A stretch of 64,000 nt of DNA from LMUY01 sp965198565 (GCA_965198565.1 OZ240665.1:2666001-2730000); one strand, 5' to 3'. Shown: positions 1-8,588, counted from the first letter of the stretch. Notes: generated by a model not told the origin, from the sequence alone. Numbers and translations are program-made.

Positions 1-1
1 A

Positions 2-580
2 AGCACGCTGTATCCCGCCGGGCCAAACCCCGACTACACCGCCATTGTCAGCGACCGCCATTTCGCCCGGCTCGAGTGCATGCTGTCCGACGCGGCCGCT
101 GCGGGCGCGCGCGTGCTCCGCTCCCCCGCGCCCGGCGGCCCCCGCCGCATGGCGCCCGCCGTGGTGCTGGATGCTCCGTTGGACAGCGCGCTGATGACGG
201 AGGAAATCTTCGGCCCGATCCTGCCCGTGATCGGCTACCGCACTCTGGACGAGGCCATCGCCTTCGTCTCCGCCCGCCCGCGCCCGCTGGCGCTCTACCC
301 CTTCACCCACGACCGCGCGACCCTCGCCCGGGTGATGGAGCGCACCATCTCGGGCGGCGTGGCGATCAACACCGTCATCGTGCACTGCATCCAGGAGGAC
401 CTGCCGTTCGGCGGCGTGGGCGCTTCGGGAATGGGGGCGTATCACGGCCGCGACGGCTTCCGCCGCTTCTCCCACGCGCGCGGGGTCTACCAGGCGCGCG
501 GCTTCAGCCCGCTGGAGTTCCTGGCGCCGCCCTACCGCCGCAAGATGCGCCTGGCGCTGCGGGCAATGCTGCTGCGGTAG
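2..580 (+). CDS. Aldehyde dehydrogenase, C-terminal part (5' end outside window)
   Basis: NAD(P)-dependent aldehyde dehydrogenase; oxidises an aldehyde to the acid. The frame is open from base 2, so only about the last 192 residues are seen. Recognisable are the EEIFGPILPV block, SGGVAINT, the PFGGVGASGMG block and the YHGRDGFRRFSH tail, all typical of the C-terminal half of the family. The ending on a hydrophobic LRAMLLR tail resembles coniferyl-aldehyde/class 3 type enzymes. The catalytic cysteine lies upstream of the window. It converges on the RadC-type gene at 643, with a perfect palindrome between them. The family call is secure; the substrate is not. Confidence 0.9.
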   Translation, partial: STLYPAGPNPDYTAIVSDRHFARLECMLSDAAAAGARVLRSPAPGGPRRMAPAVVLDAPLDSALMTEEIFGPILPVIGYRTLDEAIAFVSARPRPLALYPFTHDRATLARVMERTISGGVAINTVIVHCIQEDLPFGGVGASGMGAYHGRDGFRRFSHARGVYQARGFSPLEFLAPPYRRKMRLALRAMLLR

Positions 581-590
581 GGCAGACCTC

Positions 591-626
591 TTCTCCCTCT
601 CCCGTCCTTCACGGGAGAGGGAGAGA
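591..626. repeat. Palindromic REP-like element, copy 1 (single)
   Basis: A 14-base stem (TCTCCCTCTCCCGT pairing with its complement) closes a 5-base loop. It lies between the converging aldehyde dehydrogenase and radC genes, where it could act as a two-way transcription terminator, although no T-run follows. It shares its CTCTCCC/GGGAGAG core with the other elements listed in this window. Confidence 0.75.
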
Positions 627-642
627 TAAAGCGGGTGAGCGG

Positions 643-1458
643 CTACTCCGCCTCCAGCAGCCCCTCTGCGCGGAAGCTCAGCCAGCGCCCATTGCCGATG
701 ATCACGTGGTCACGGATCGCGAGCCCCACTACCGACCCGGCGTCCATGATGCGCCGGGTCATTTCCAGGTCCTCGCGCGAGGCGGTGGGGTCGCCGCTCG
801 GGTGGTTGTGCACCAGGATCACCTCCGCCGCCTTCAGCTCCAGCGCGCGCCGCACCACCTCGCGCGGATACACCGGCGTGTGGTTCACCGTGCCGCGTGC
901 CTGCGCCTCGTCGGCCCGCAGCCGGCCCCCTGCGTCCAGGAACAGGATGCGGAACTGCTCGATCCGCTCCCGCGCCAGCACCGCGGTGAGGTAGGCGATC
1001 AGCCGGTCCCAGTCGTCCAGCACCGGCTGGTCCATCACCCCGGCGCGGGCGAGGCGCAGCGCAGTGGCGTGGATCAGCTTGATGGCGGCGATGCTGTGGG
1101 TGCCGAGCCCGCGCACGCCGCGCAGGTCGTCCGGCGGCGTGGCCAGCACCGCGGCAAAGCTGCCGAACTTGGCCACCACTTGCCCCGCCAGCTCGGACGG
1201 GTCTTCCGGCAGCACCAGGGACAGCAGCTCGGTGAGCAAGGCCGCATCGTCCAGGCTGCCCAAGTTACTCGTACTGACCGGGGCCGCGCCGGGCAGCACG
1301 ACCTCCGCCACCGTGCCGGGGGAGAGCGGCGCCAAGAAATCCTGCCCGTCGGCGAAGCCGGTGGCGCTGGATAGGCGGGCAGGGGGCGTGCCCCAACCAT
1401 CCGCCGGCTCGGGCGGCAGCGGCGGGCGGCGGCGCAGCCAGGGAGGGACCAGGCGCAT
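643..1458 (-). CDS. radC: RadC family protein with intact JAMM motif
   Basis: RadC/UPF0758 protein of 271 residues; the family is a predicted JAB1/MPN metalloprotein of uncertain cellular role, despite its old DNA-repair name. An N-terminal helix-hairpin-helix region (about residues 70-130, with GVRGLGTHSIAAIK) precedes a JAB domain. The zinc motif is complete: H217-x-H219, then S227 and D230 in HNHPSGDPTASRED. It starts exactly one base after the stop of the upstream RadC-like gene, so the two are surely co-transcribed. The first 60 residues are proline-rich and less conserved, so the true start could be somewhat later. Confidence 0.88.
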   Translation of the reverse strand: MRLVPPWLRRRPPLPPEPADGWGTPPARLSSATGFADGQDFLAPLSPGTVAEVVLPGAAPVSTSNLGSLDDAALLTELLSLVLPEDPSELAGQVVAKFGSFAAVLATPPDDLRGVRGLGTHSIAAIKLIHATALRLARAGVMDQPVLDDWDRLIAYLTAVLARERIEQFRILFLDAGGRLRADEAQARGTVNHTPVYPREVVRRALELKAAEVILVHNHPSGDPTASREDLEMTRRIMDAGSVVGLAIRDHVIIGNGRWLSFRAEGLLEAE

Positions 1459-2181
1459 CTACAGCAGACGCATGCCGCGGAAGCTGAACGGCTCGCCCTG
1501 CCCGATGATCAAGTGGTCGTGCAGCGCCAGCGACAGGATCTCGGCCAACCGCTGGCAGTGCTCGGTGATCGCCCGGTCCGCCTTGGCGGGCTTCGGCCGC
1601 GCCCCCGGGCGGCTGCGCACTAGGATCAGCGCGGTAGCATGCACCTGCACCACCAGTCGCGCGATGTCGCCGCACAGCGCGTCCGGCAGGACGTCGTCCG
1701 GCCAGCTTTGCTCGGCCAGCAACTGGTTGCGGTTGTTCAGGAACAGCACGGCCAAGTGCGGCTCCCGCGCCAGCCGCTTGGGCGGGTCGAGATAGGCCAG
1801 CAGCTTCTCCGGCGCGTTCAGCAGCGGGCGGGACAGCGTCTCGGCGCGAACCAGACGCTGCCCCGCCTCCTGCACCATGGCCCAAACCCGCTGGCTGGCG
1901 TCGTTCAGCCCGGCGGCGGCCAGCGCGTCCGGCTTGGCGGTGAGGGTGCGCAGCAGGTCGCCGAAGCGGTTGATCAGCGCCTTGGCGAACGGCTTGGTGT
2001 CGCGCCGGGGAATGCCGAGGAACAGCAGCATCTCGACCAGTTCGTAGTCCGCCAGCCCATCCGGCCCGGCGCCCAGCAACCGCGTGCGCATGCGGCCGCG
2101 ATGGCCGTGCGGCCCCGTGCTTTGAAACGGCCGCGCCGGCGCCTCGGCCGGCGTGAACTCGATGGCCCAGTCATCCGCCAT
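1459..2181 (-). CDS. RadC-like protein with degenerate JAMM motif
   Basis: A second RadC-type protein of 240 residues. The N-terminal UPF0758 region is well preserved (RMRTRLL, LADYELVEMLLFLGIPRRDTKP), followed by a helix-hairpin-helix-like part and a JAB domain. The segment aligned with the metal site reads LVRSRPGARPKPAKAD: both histidines are arginine (R189, R191) and the serine is alanine (A199), while only D202 remains. It should therefore not bind zinc. I chose ATG 2181 (MADDWAIEF) over an ATG 31 codons upstream because the extra residues show no family match. It is the first gene of a two-gene unit with the intact paralogue. Confidence 0.85.
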   Translation of the reverse strand: MADDWAIEFTPAEAPARPFQSTGPHGHRGRMRTRLLGAGPDGLADYELVEMLLFLGIPRRDTKPFAKALINRFGDLLRTLTAKPDALAAAGLNDASQRVWAMVQEAGQRLVRAETLSRPLLNAPEKLLAYLDPPKRLAREPHLAVLFLNNRNQLLAEQSWPDDVLPDALCGDIARLVVQVHATALILVRSRPGARPKPAKADRAITEHCQRLAEILSLALHDHLIIGQGEPFSFRGMRLL

Positions 2182-2352
2182 GGTATGCATCCATGAACGC
2201 AATTGTACTCGCAATCGTGACCAGCTGTTAAGCGCTTTTGCAACGGCGCCCGTTTTATGCTGCACTGCACCCAAGCCATCGTGATACCAGCAGCGGGGCG
2301 GAATAGTTGTCAGCGCAACGCTTTCCGGCTATCGGTCCGCCGCCCGGCAAAA

Positions 2353-4266
2353 ATGGATGGTTCTATGCATCGCATCGGCCTGTACTGGCTGCCGAAGACC
2401 TCGCTGTTCGAGCTGCCGCAAACCGAGGACGCGGGCGCAAACCCGGCTGAACTCTGGCCGGCGCTGTGCGGCGTCGCCAACACCAGGCTGGACGCGCTCG
2501 CCACCATGCGGCTGGACCGGCGCCGGGCCAAGCTGATGCCGCAGGCGCCGGCCAAGCTTTCCACCAAGCCGGTGCGGCTGGCGGTGCTGGCCTCCTCCAC
2601 GGTGGACCACCTGCTGCCAGCGCTGCGCGTGGGCGGCATGCGGCGCGGCCTGTGGGTCGACATCTACACGCCGCATTACGGCCAATACGCGCAAGACCTG
2701 ATGGACCCGAGTTCCGGCCTGCACCAGTTCCGCCCCACCACGGTGCTGTTCGCGATGGACTCGCACCACCTCGTCCAAGGCATCCCCGAGGGCGGCGACG
2801 TCGCGGCTTGGGCGGCGCAGGTGGTGGATCGCCTCGCCAGCCAATGGGCCACCGCCAAGCAGGCGTTCGGCTGCCAGGTGATCCAGCACGCGCCGCTGCC
2901 GATCTTCCTGTCGCTGCTCGGCGAGAACGAGCACCGTCTGCCGTGGTCCCGCAGCGCGGCCCTGCGCCACCTGACCGCGCGGCTGCGCGACCGCGCCGAT
3001 GCCGACGGCGTGGACATCCTGTCGCTGGACGACTGGGCCACCCGCGACGGCATCGAGGCTTGGTACGACCCGGCGCTCTGGCACCGCGCCAAGCAGGAAA
3101 TCCACCCCAACGCCGGTCCGCTCTACGGCGATTTGGTGGGCCGCCTGCTCGCCGCCGCCCAGGGCCGCTCGTTCAAGTGCCTGGTGCTCGACCTGGACAA
3201 CACGCTCTGGGGCGGCGTGATCGGCGATGACGGGCTGGCGGGCATCAAGCTCGGCCAGGGCAGCGCCGCCGGCGAGGCGCATGTCGCCTTCCAGCACTAC
3301 GCCCGGGACTTGGGCCGCCGCGGCATCATCCTGGCGGTTTGCTCCAAGAACGACGAGGCCAACGCGCTCGAGCCGTTCGCCAAGCATCCGGAGATGGTGC
3401 TGAAGCGCGACAACATCGCCTGCTTCATCGCCAACTGGACCGACAAGGCCAACAACCTGCGCTCGATCTCGCACCGGCTGAACATCGGCATCGACAGCCT
3501 GGTGTTCGCCGACGACAACCCGGCCGAGCGCGCCATCGTGCGCCGCGAGCTGCCGATGGTCGCCGTCCCGGAGCTGCCGGAAGACCCGACGCTATACGGC
3601 GCCTGCATCGCCGACGGCGGCTACTTCGAGGCATTGCGGGTCACCGCCGAGGACCTAACCCGCGCCGACCAGTATCAGGACAACATCAAGCGCGAGACCT
3701 TGGCGGCCAGCTCCACCGACCTGCCGAGCTACCTGCGCAGCCTGCAGATGCGCGCCATCTGGAACCGGTTCGACGCGGTGAGCCACTCTCGGGTGCATCA
3801 GCTCGTCAACAAGACCAACCAGTTCAATCTCACCACGCGCCGGGTCTCGGCCGAAGACGTGACCGCGATCATGCACGACCCGCTGGCGCTCAGCTTGCAC
3901 GTGCGCCTGCTCGACCAGTTCGGCGACAACGGCATCGTGGCCATCGTCGCCGGGCAGTTGGATGGGGACGCGGTGCGGCTGGACCTCTGGCTGATGAGCT
4001 GCCGCGTGCTCGGCCGCGGGCTCGAGGAAGAGACGCTGAACCTGGTGGCCGCCGAGGCGCTGCGGCTCGGCGCGCGGCGGCTGGTGGGCGTGTATGTCCC
4101 GTCCGCCAAGAACGGCATGGTGCGCGAGCACTACGCCAAGCTCGGCTTCACCCAGGTCGGCGAGGCGGACGGCCGCACCGAGTGGGAGCTGGCGCTCGAG
4201 GGCTGGGCGCCGCGCCTGACCTTCATCGAGAGCGTGCAGATGGCGGGGGAACTCCAGCCGGCATGA
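2353..4266 (+). CDS. FkbH-like HAD-IIIC phosphatase / acyl loader
   Basis: About 637 residues. FkbH-type proteins dephosphorylate 1,3-bisphosphoglycerate and load the resulting glyceryl unit on an acyl carrier protein; that is family knowledge. An N-terminal region (about 70-250) resembles the SGNH-like domain of this family (VRLAVLASSTVDHLLP, VLFAMDSHHL). A HAD domain follows, with the DLDNTLWGG nucleophile motif (first Asp at about 280), the VCSKND block and VFADDNPAER. The C-terminal part is GNAT-like (SCRVLGRGLEEETL, HYAKLGF). ATG 2353 or 2365 is possible; an upstream open frame lacks family features. The stop overlaps the next start by four bases (ATGA). First gene of a five-gene cassette, divergent from the radC pair. 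Confidence 0.9.
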   Translation: MDGSMHRIGLYWLPKTSLFELPQTEDAGANPAELWPALCGVANTRLDALATMRLDRRRAKLMPQAPAKLSTKPVRLAVLASSTVDHLLPALRVGGMRRGLWVDIYTPHYGQYAQDLMDPSSGLHQFRPTTVLFAMDSHHLVQGIPEGGDVAAWAAQVVDRLASQWATAKQAFGCQVIQHAPLPIFLSLLGENEHRLPWSRSAALRHLTARLRDRADADGVDILSLDDWATRDGIEAWYDPALWHRAKQEIHPNAGPLYGDLVGRLLAAAQGRSFKCLVLDLDNTLWGGVIGDDGLAGIKLGQGSAAGEAHVAFQHYARDLGRRGIILAVCSKNDEANALEPFAKHPEMVLKRDNIACFIANWTDKANNLRSISHRLNIGIDSLVFADDNPAERAIVRRELPMVAVPELPEDPTLYGACIADGGYFEALRVTAEDLTRADQYQDNIKRETLAASSTDLPSYLRSLQMRAIWNRFDAVSHSRVHQLVNKTNQFNLTTRRVSAEDVTAIMHDPLALSLHVRLLDQFGDNGIVAIVAGQLDGDAVRLDLWLMSCRVLGRGLEEETLNLVAAEALRLGARRLVGVYVPSAKNGMVREHYAKLGFTQVGEADGRTEWELALEGWAPRLTFIESVQMAGELQPA

Positions 4267-4706
4267 AGTTCGACCACATCGGCATCACCACCACGGGGCT
4301 CGAATCCGGCCGCGCCCTGCTGGGCGATGCGCTGGGGGTGACGCGCTGGACGGAGGCGTTCGACGACCCGGTGAACGACATCTGGGTGCAATTCGGGCTC
4401 GATGCGTCCGGCACGTGCTACGAGCTGCTGGCGCCCCGCTCCGAGCGCAGCCCGATTAACCATGTACTGTCCAAGAAGATCAACGTGCTGAACCACGTCG
4501 CCTATTTGGTGGACGACCTCGCGGCCCGGGCTCAGTATTTGGTCGCAATGGGATTTGCCGCCGTGGCGCCGGCCAAACCGGCCATCGCCTATGGCAACAA
4601 GCCGATCCAGTTCTTCGTCTCCCGCTCCCGCCTGCTGATCGAAATGATCGAGGCGCCGGGCCACGAGCACCGCTACACGCACACTCACGAGGCGAGAACA
4701 CCATGA
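4263..4706 (+). CDS. VOC-family (glyoxalase/methylmalonyl-CoA epimerase-like) protein
   Basis: A 147-residue vicinal-oxygen-chelate protein. It opens with FDHIGITT, has a central LNHVAYLVDDL repeat of the same half-fold, and ends with LIEMIEAPG, where the final glutamate is the usual metal ligand. Methylmalonyl-CoA epimerase is the nearest enzyme type I recognise. It overlaps the FkbH stop and the ACP start by ATGA junctions, so it belongs to the acyl-loading cassette. It may modify or epimerise the acyl group carried by the ACP (inference). Confidence 0.85.
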   Translation: MKFDHIGITTTGLESGRALLGDALGVTRWTEAFDDPVNDIWVQFGLDASGTCYELLAPRSERSPINHVLSKKINVLNHVAYLVDDLAARAQYLVAMGFAAVAPAKPAIAYGNKPIQFFVSRSRLLIEMIEAPGHEHRYTHTHEARTP

Positions 4707-4954
4707 CCGAAGCCGAGATCTACGACGTGCTCAACCAGGTGTTTCGCGAGGTCCTGGAAGACGACACCATCAAGCTCACGCCCGAGACCACGGCGGAGGA
4801 CGTCGATGGTTGGGATTCGATGAACCACATCTTCATCGTGGTGGAGCTCGAGAAGCGCTTCAAGGTGAAGTTCCACGCGGCGGAAATGGAAGAGCTGAAA
4901 AACGTCGGCGAATTGGTGAGTTTGCTGGAAGATCGGCTCGCGGCGAAGGCCTGA
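4703..4954 (+). CDS. Acyl carrier protein
   Basis: An 83-residue acidic carrier protein. The phosphopantetheine site is GWDSMNH with Ser39, followed by the helix-III segment FKVKFHAAEMEELKNVGEL. It is not the fatty-acid AcpP: the site has WDSMNH rather than the usual DSLD. Such dedicated ACPs accompany FkbH-type enzymes and receive the glyceryl or related unit. The start overlaps the VOC gene stop, and the MBOAT gene follows 33 bases later. Confidence 0.92.
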   Translation: MTEAEIYDVLNQVFREVLEDDTIKLTPETTAEDVDGWDSMNHIFIVVELEKRFKVKFHAAEMEELKNVGELVSLLEDRLAAKA

Positions 4955-4987
4955 GCTCGACAGCGTTCGCATAAGGACTAGCGGGAC

Positions 4988-6532
4988 GTGGTCTTCAGCT
5001 CCTACCCCTTCATCTTCGTCTACCTGCCGCTTGCCTTGCTCGGATTCCACATCGCCACCTGGTTCGGCAAGCGGGCGGCGGCGTTCTGGCTGGTGTTGGC
5101 GTCGCTGGTCTTCTACGGCTATTGGCGGCTGGACTTCCTGCCCCTGCTGCTGATCTCCATCGCGTTCAACTTCAGCATCGGCTGGCTGCTCTCGCGCACC
5201 GAGGATCGCCCGCGCGCGCAGTCGCTGTTGCTGCTGTTCGGCATCGCGGCGGACCTGCTGGCGCTGGTCTACTTCAAGTATTCGGTGGCGATTGCGGCCA
5301 GCCTCGGCTTCCACACCGTGGCCGGCACCCCGTTCCGCGACATCATCCTGCCGCTCGGCATCTCGTTCTTCACCTTCACCCAGATCGGCTACCTGGTGGA
5401 CGTGAAGCAGGGCGTGGCCAAGACGCGCGACCTGCTGAGCTACGTCATGTTCGTGACGTTCTTCCCCCATCTGATCGCCGGCCCGATCCTGCACAACCGC
5501 GAGATGATGCCGCAATTCGCCAATGCGGAGACCTACCGCTTCGACATCGGCAACATCGCGGTCGGCCTGAGCATCTTCTGTATCGGGTTGGCCAAGAAGG
5601 TGCTGCTGGCGGATCCGCTGTCCAACGGCGTGGCCGTGGCGTTCGGCAATGCCGCCCATGCCGGCTTCTTCGGCGCCTGGTATGCGGTGATCGCCTATTC
5701 GCTGCAGCTCTACTTCGACTTCTCCGGCTATTCCGACATGGCGATCGGCCTGGCGCGCATGTTCAACATCCGCTTCCCGCTCAACTTCAACTCGCCTTAC
5801 AAAGCGACCACGGTGATCGACTACTGGCAGCGTTTCCACATGACGCTGACCCGTTTCATCACGATGTATATTTTCAGCCCGCTGGCGCTCGCGGTCACCC
5901 GGTATCGCTCGGCGCATGGCTACGACAACTCGCGCAAGGCGTCCGCGACCTGGGGCGGGTTCACCTCGCTGGTGGCCGGGCCCACGCTGATCACCATGGC
6001 GCTGGCGGGGATTTGGCATGGCGCCGGGTCGCAATACCTCATCTTCGGCCTGCTGCACGGCGTCTACATCACGATCAACCACGCCGCCCGGACGTTCTTC
6101 CCCAAGCCCAAGCACCAGCCGGCGCCAAGCCCCGGCCGCGCCGTGTTCGAGCGGGTGTGGAAGACGCTGGCGGTGTACGCCGCGGCCTTGGTGGCGTTCG
6201 CGTTCTTCCGCGCCGCCTCGACCGGCGCGGCGCTGGACCTGGTCGCCGGCATGGCGGGGCTGCACGGCCTGGAGCGGAGCCTGATCCCGTCCTCGGCCAC
6301 CGCGTTCGACATCCTGCGCATGGTGCTGATGTTCGCCGTGGTATGGTTCGCGCCCAATACGCAGCAGATCATGACGCGCTACGAACCCGCCTTGGGCCGG
6401 CCGATCCCCAACCCCTACCGCAAGCTCGTGTGGCAGCCCAGCTACAGTTGGGCTGTGCTGGGGGCGGTGGTGGCGGGGCTGTCTCTCATGGAGCTTGGCA
6501 GTTCCTCCGAGTTCCTCTATTTCCAGTTCTAA
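4988..6532 (+). CDS. MBOAT-family O-acyltransferase (AlgI/DltB-like)
   Basis: A 514-residue membrane-bound O-acyltransferase with many hydrophobic segments, starting with GTG. The family moves acyl groups across or at the inner membrane onto polysaccharide or teichoic acid. Present are the LPLGISFFTF block, QLYFDFSGYSDMAIG, DYWQRFHMTL with His284, and GIWHGAG with the catalytic His344. Next to an ACP, it probably takes its acyl donor from that ACP and hands the group to the periplasmic partner encoded next (inference from DltB/AlgI systems). No glycan synthase is in the window, so the acceptor is unknown. Confidence 0.92.
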   Translation: MVFSSYPFIFVYLPLALLGFHIATWFGKRAAAFWLVLASLVFYGYWRLDFLPLLLISIAFNFSIGWLLSRTEDRPRAQSLLLLFGIAADLLALVYFKYSVAIAASLGFHTVAGTPFRDIILPLGISFFTFTQIGYLVDVKQGVAKTRDLLSYVMFVTFFPHLIAGPILHNREMMPQFANAETYRFDIGNIAVGLSIFCIGLAKKVLLADPLSNGVAVAFGNAAHAGFFGAWYAVIAYSLQLYFDFSGYSDMAIGLARMFNIRFPLNFNSPYKATTVIDYWQRFHMTLTRFITMYIFSPLALAVTRYRSAHGYDNSRKASATWGGFTSLVAGPTLITMALAGIWHGAGSQYLIFGLLHGVYITINHAARTFFPKPKHQPAPSPGRAVFERVWKTLAVYAAALVAFAFFRAASTGAALDLVAGMAGLHGLERSLIPSSATAFDILRMVLMFAVVWFAPNTQQIMTRYEPALGRPIPNPYRKLVWQPSYSWAVLGAVVAGLSLMELGSSSEFLYFQF

Positions 6533-6642
6533 GGGCGCCAAGAACATGCGGCGGAAGCTGCTTGGTGTGACCGTGTTTTCCGGATAGCGGCCACCCTGGC
6601 TTCGGTTTCTGCCCCGGTCTTGTCAGCACGAAGGTTGCCTCA

Positions 6643-7611
6643 ATGCCCGCTCGCCGCTTTGCCCGCTACACGATCGTCTTGCTGGTGGCGTTGCTGGTCA
6701 CGGTGTTGTTCCCGTTCCCAACCGACGAAGCCAAGGTGCTGATCCGCCAGGCCGTGCAGACCAGCGCGCCCGTCATGGTGCTCGGCTCCTCCGGCGTGGA
6801 CGAAGTCTCCCGCTGCGACACCGACCGGCGGTCGATCCCCACCCTGCTGTCCGCCCGGCTCGGCGAACCGGTGATCGACGCCTCGCATAACGGCATGACG
6901 ATGGAGACGGCGGTCAACGTGGCGGCCTTGGTGGCGAAGTATCGTGGCGACTTGAAGCAAGTGGTGCTTGCCGCGGGATGGCTCGACATCGTCGAGATGG
7001 ATGCGCTGTCGATGCACGACTACATCGCATTCCGCCAACTCAATCCAGAACTGTCCTTCGACAGCCCGCTGTCCTACTATCACGGCTTGAACTCGTTGTT
7101 TGCCGTCTACCAGCACATCGACCAGGACTTCACCTATAAGGGCGTTCGCTATCCGAACTACGTGCCGGGGCTGTTCGAGGAAGAGGTGAAAGCCCGCACC
7201 TGCCCGGAGAATGACGGCGTCGACCAGAATGGCATCGCGGCGACGTATTTCCATCGCATGATCGAGTATAGCCCAAACCCGTCATTGGCGCGGCTGATCA
7301 TCTCGCTGAACCACCACCTGCAGACCGAGCAGAAGTCCGCGATCTTCGTGCTGCTTCCGGTCAATCTCGAGTATATGGCCCGGCTCGACCCATCCTGGCC
7401 GGACGTGATCAAGCGCAATCGGGACACGTTCCTGGCCGAGTTGCGTGCGGGTGGCGTGCGCGTGCAGGACCTGTCGGACCTGCTGCCCAATTCGGAGTTC
7501 ATCGATCGCTGGTGCGGCTGCACCCATTTCGACGACGCCGGGCGCATGCAGATCGCCGACAAGATCGCCGGGCTCATCAGTTCGGTGAAGCTGGCGCAGG
7601 ACCAGAATTAG
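6643..7611 (+). CDS. DltD/SGNH-like secreted or membrane-anchored protein
   Basis: A 322-residue protein with an N-terminal hydrophobic anchor (about 8-24) and a periplasmic body. VLGSSGVDE (Ser49/Ser50) matches the GSS block of DltD-type SGNH proteins, and the C-terminal CTHFDDAGRMQIAD (His295) matches their histidine block. The aspartate usually two or three residues before that histidine is absent (sequence CGCTH). It sits 110 bases after the MBOAT gene and is the likely periplasmic acyl-transfer partner, as AlgJ/AlgX or DltD are for their MBOATs. Catalytic competence is uncertain. Confidence 0.75.
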   Translation: MPARRFARYTIVLLVALLVTVLFPFPTDEAKVLIRQAVQTSAPVMVLGSSGVDEVSRCDTDRRSIPTLLSARLGEPVIDASHNGMTMETAVNVAALVAKYRGDLKQVVLAAGWLDIVEMDALSMHDYIAFRQLNPELSFDSPLSYYHGLNSLFAVYQHIDQDFTYKGVRYPNYVPGLFEEEVKARTCPENDGVDQNGIAATYFHRMIEYSPNPSLARLIISLNHHLQTEQKSAIFVLLPVNLEYMARLDPSWPDVIKRNRDTFLAELRAGGVRVQDLSDLLPNSEFIDRWCGCTHFDDAGRMQIADKIAGLISSVKLAQDQN

Positions 7612-7700
7612 TACAGCGTTTCCAGGGAACCGCACCGATCCACCCTCGTGCCGCGCGCGGTGCGCGCTTAAGCCCGTTGTCAACCGCGAGCGGCCGCCAG

Positions 7701-7991
7701 TCATCCCGGTTTTGGGGCACTCTCCTCCGGCGCCGTGGTATGGGTCGCCGGCTCGAACCCGCGTTCCAGGGCCTTCAGGGCCGCGGCGGCGAGCACCTTG
7801 GCCTTGTCGTCATCAGGCGTATGGACCGCCTTGCCGTCGCTCTCCGGATACCATCCCGGAATGTCGGCGACGACTTCGCAGCCTTCCTCGGCGTACACGT
7901 GCGCCCGCTTGTCCCGATGCAGCACCTGGTGTGTCTCGGGGTGAAGCCGCGCGCCAAGCACGCGTCCTGTAGGGTCAGTATGTGCAGGCAT
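7701..7991 (-). CDS. Small hypothetical protein
   Basis: A 96-residue hydrophilic protein (MPAHTDPTGRVLGA...) with no signal peptide or membrane segment. I do not recognise a family. The composition is acidic to neutral, ending in a threonine/proline-rich tail (THTTAPEESAPKPG). An upstream TTG would add two residues. It stands alone between the acyl cassette and another small gene on the same strand; the spacing of about 100 bases allows co-transcription. The codon pattern is consistent with a real gene, but evidence is limited. Confidence 0.55.
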   Translation of the reverse strand: MPAHTDPTGRVLGARLHPETHQVLHRDKRAHVYAEEGCEVVADIPGWYPESDGKAVHTPDDDKAKVLAAAALKALERGFEPATHTTAPEESAPKPG

Positions 7992-8095
7992 GAACAACCC
8001 GGCGATGTGGAACCGGCTGAACTATCACCTGCAAACATTGACAGGTGGTTAAGACCACCGCGCGACACCGCAGATCGACAGGGTCCGGTCAGCCC

Positions 8096-8386
8096 TCAGC
8101 GGCTTTTTGCCTCATGCTTTGCTGCCCGGGCGGCCTCCTCGCTCGCGACTTCCGCCTTGTGGTCAGCCACCTCTTCGGCGTGATGCCGGTAGAGGTCGAC
8201 TGCATCCATCGCGTGACGGTTCGCGGCAGTGTCGGCCTCCGCTGCCGAAATCGCCAGGCTGTGCGCCTTCTGATAATTGCCTGAGAGGCACTGCTTCGCC
8301 GCATCGCGATGCATTTTGGCTGCGATCTCAAGCTGGTTTGCCGCTTGCCCGTGATGTTCGGCCGCCTCGGACTTGAGGTTGTCCAT
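8096..8386 (-). CDS. Small His/Ala-rich helical hypothetical protein
   Basis: A 96-residue protein starting MDNLKSEAAEHHGQAA, almost entirely predicted helix, rich in Ala, His and Glu (AANRHAMDAVDLYRHHAEEVADH). The pattern resembles small abundant stress-associated helical proteins, but no named family is assigned. A good Shine-Dalgarno (GGAGAA) lies 7 bases before ATG 8386 and decides this start against a longer open frame that reaches 8590. Confidence 0.65.
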   Translation of the reverse strand: MDNLKSEAAEHHGQAANQLEIAAKMHRDAAKQCLSGNYQKAHSLAISAAEADTAANRHAMDAVDLYRHHAEEVADHKAEVASEEAARAAKHEAKSR

Positions 8387-8588
8387 GCTGGTTCTCCCTC
8401 GTTCATCGCCACCTAGATGTCCGAGCATCTTCACAAGCCGGACTGATTCGAGCCAGGATGGATGTGCTCTAAGAGACAACGCGTGAAACCGCAAATCGGC
8501 TTGAAGGATTGCTGCAGACGCTGATCGACCTCGCCCTGGATTTCGGCGTGCCGAACCGCCGGCAGCTTTCGTAGTGGGCGGCCATTCC

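Noticed and set aside
4685..6547. Minus-strand 620-codon open frame opposite the MBOAT gene
   Set aside because: Arg/His/Gln-rich with no domain; the plus strand encodes a clear MBOAT and ACP.
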